Assembly: GCA_016741945.1 (NCBI GenBank) | Contig: JACVCQ010000118.1 | Coordinates: 1 to 7,221 of the forward strand | Direction of reading: 5' to 3' | DNA length: 7,221 nt | DNA from: Chitinophagaceae bacterium | GTDB lineage: Bacteria; Bacteroidota; Bacteroidia; Chitinophagales; Chitinophagaceae | Shown: one piece after another, positions 6,521-7,221 of the stretch | Layout of the letters: each line of letters starts with the position of its first letter | How positions within the stretch are numbered: position 1 is the stretch's first letter | Program-made: the position numbers and the translations under genes | The notes under the pieces: generated by a model | What the model was told of the DNA's origin: nothing | The model's input: only the letters and a program-made list of their open reading frames with translations | Database searches by the model: none

Positions 6521-7198
6521 ATGGAATATAATACTTCGAGAAGTTACCTGGGAATGCGTGAATATGGTCGTCATGTACACAAAATGGTGGATTATTTACT
6601 GACCATTGAAGACCGCGACAAAAGACAGCAGCAGACACAAGCTGTGATAGAATTGATGGGCTTTTTAAATCCACATTTAAAGAATGTGGAAGATTTCAGA
6701 CATAAATTATGGGATCATCTCTTTTTTATCAGTGATTTTAAACTGGATGTGGATAGTCCGTACCCTATTCCTACCAAGGAAACCTATAAACTCAAACCCG
6801 ATCCCTTACCTTATCCCAAACGCCATCCTAAGTATGCGCATCTGGGTAAGAATCTGGAAGTGGTGATTGATAAGGCCCTCAAAGAAGAAGATCCGGAGAA
6901 AAAAGCAGGTTTTGCACATGCTATCGCTTATTATATGAAGCTTGCGTACAGCAACTGGCATAAAGAGTTGGTGCATGATGATGCCATTAGAAGTGAGCTC
7001 AACAGCATCACCGGCGGAGAACTGGAGTTCAGCAACACACCATATATCAAACACCGCAATCAGAATTTTGAACGTGATGAATATGGTAGTGGTGGACGTG
7101 GTGGTCGTTGGCAGCAGAATTTTGGTGGACGCAATAACCGTAACAATGGTGGTGTCGGGAGAAACAACCTCGGACGCGTGCGGGAAGAAGCACCATGA
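6521..7198 (+). CDS. DUF4290 family protein with RGG-like tail
   Basis: A 225-residue cytosolic protein of the DUF4290 family, which I know only from Bacteroidota and which has no established function. Family hallmarks are the N-terminal MEYNTSRSYLGMREYGRHVH, then KMVDYLLTIEDRDKR (21-35), MGFLNPHLKNVEDFRHKLWDHL (46-67) and the FKLDVDSPYPIP segment (73-84). A mainly helical part follows (about 110-165). Residues about 187-221 are a low-complexity tail rich in Gly, Asn and Arg (GSGGRGGRW, FGGRNNRNNGG, GRNNLGR), resembling RGG/RG nucleic-acid-binding tails. There is no signal peptide or membrane segment. The stop codon overlaps the ATG of the next gene (ATGA), pointing to translational coupling. 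The gene is divergent from pheS. Confidence 0.9.
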   Translation: MEYNTSRSYLGMREYGRHVHKMVDYLLTIEDRDKRQQQTQAVIELMGFLNPHLKNVEDFRHKLWDHLFFISDFKLDVDSPYPIPTKETYKLKPDPLPYPKRHPKYAHLGKNLEVVIDKALKEEDPEKKAGFAHAIAYYMKLAYSNWHKELVHDDAIRSELNSITGGELEFSNTPYIKHRNQNFERDEYGSGGRGGRWQQNFGGRNNRNNGGVGRNNLGRVREEAP

Positions 7199-7221
7199 GC
7201 GCAAAGGTGGTGGGTGAGGTA
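7195..7221 (+). CDS. Start of a further gene, cut by the window edge
   Basis: ATG at 7195-7197 overlaps the TGA of the DUF4290 gene by the common 4-base ATGA arrangement and opens a frame reading MSAKVVGEV up to the last base. Nine residues are too few to identify a product. In many Bacteroidota a DUF4290 gene is followed by murA, from general recollection, but nothing here confirms that. Confidence 0.4.

Noticed and set aside
6806..7204. 132-codon minus-strand open frame antisense to the DUF4290 gene
   Set aside because: Its Thr/Ile-rich stretch is the reverse reading of the Gly/Arg/Asn codons of the tail; the plus-strand frame is a recognised family.
1..7221. A novel defence, mobile or biosynthetic system
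   Set aside because: All but one of the complete genes fall into common housekeeping or transport families; no integrase, transposase, nuclease-toxin pair, reverse transcriptase or repeat array was found.

Overview
The window looks like ordinary core chromosome from a Bacteroidota bacterium, most likely of the Chitinophagaceae type. This rests on four things: the DUF4290 protein, a family I know only from Bacteroidota; the four-cysteine insertion in PheS; a RecO that contains no cysteines; and promoter-like motifs of the Bacteroidota form (TTG, spacer, TAnnTTTG). The assignment comes from recognising protein families, not from a database search. There are no phage, IS, CRISPR, tRNA or rRNA genes, and every gap between genes is shorter than 165 bases.

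Left part (1-2375, minus strand): a drug or solvent efflux module. Transcription runs right to left: a small single-pass membrane or exported protein of unknown function (1935-2375), then a lipoprotein periplasmic adaptor (742-1827), then the inner-membrane RND pump (start at 718, cut off by the window edge after 239 residues). An outer-membrane TolC-like partner would be expected beyond the left edge but is not visible.

Middle part (2537-4500): two divergent genes, a VIT1/CCC1-type iron/manganese transporter (minus strand) and a cytosine-deaminase-like amidohydrolase (plus strand). The amidohydrolase keeps a full set of metal ligands and could be an aminodeoxyfutalosine deaminase of menaquinone synthesis; the substrate is not proven. 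Its stop codon lies 5 bases from the stop of the convergent recO.

Right part (4506-7221): pheS (phenylalanyl-tRNA synthetase alpha chain) and recO (recombination mediator) lie in tandem on the minus strand. The 124-base gap between them is filled by a CCATGG-rich inverted repeat. Divergent from pheS is a DUF4290 gene whose product ends in an RGG-like glycine/arginine/asparagine tail. The start of another gene overlaps its stop codon as ATGA and runs off the right edge.

I found no convincing undescribed multi-gene system. The items most worth a second look are the palindromic repeat in front of recO, the RGG-like tail of the DUF4290 protein, the unknown small protein ahead of the efflux genes, and a 17-bp tandem repeat inside recO that is read in two frames.
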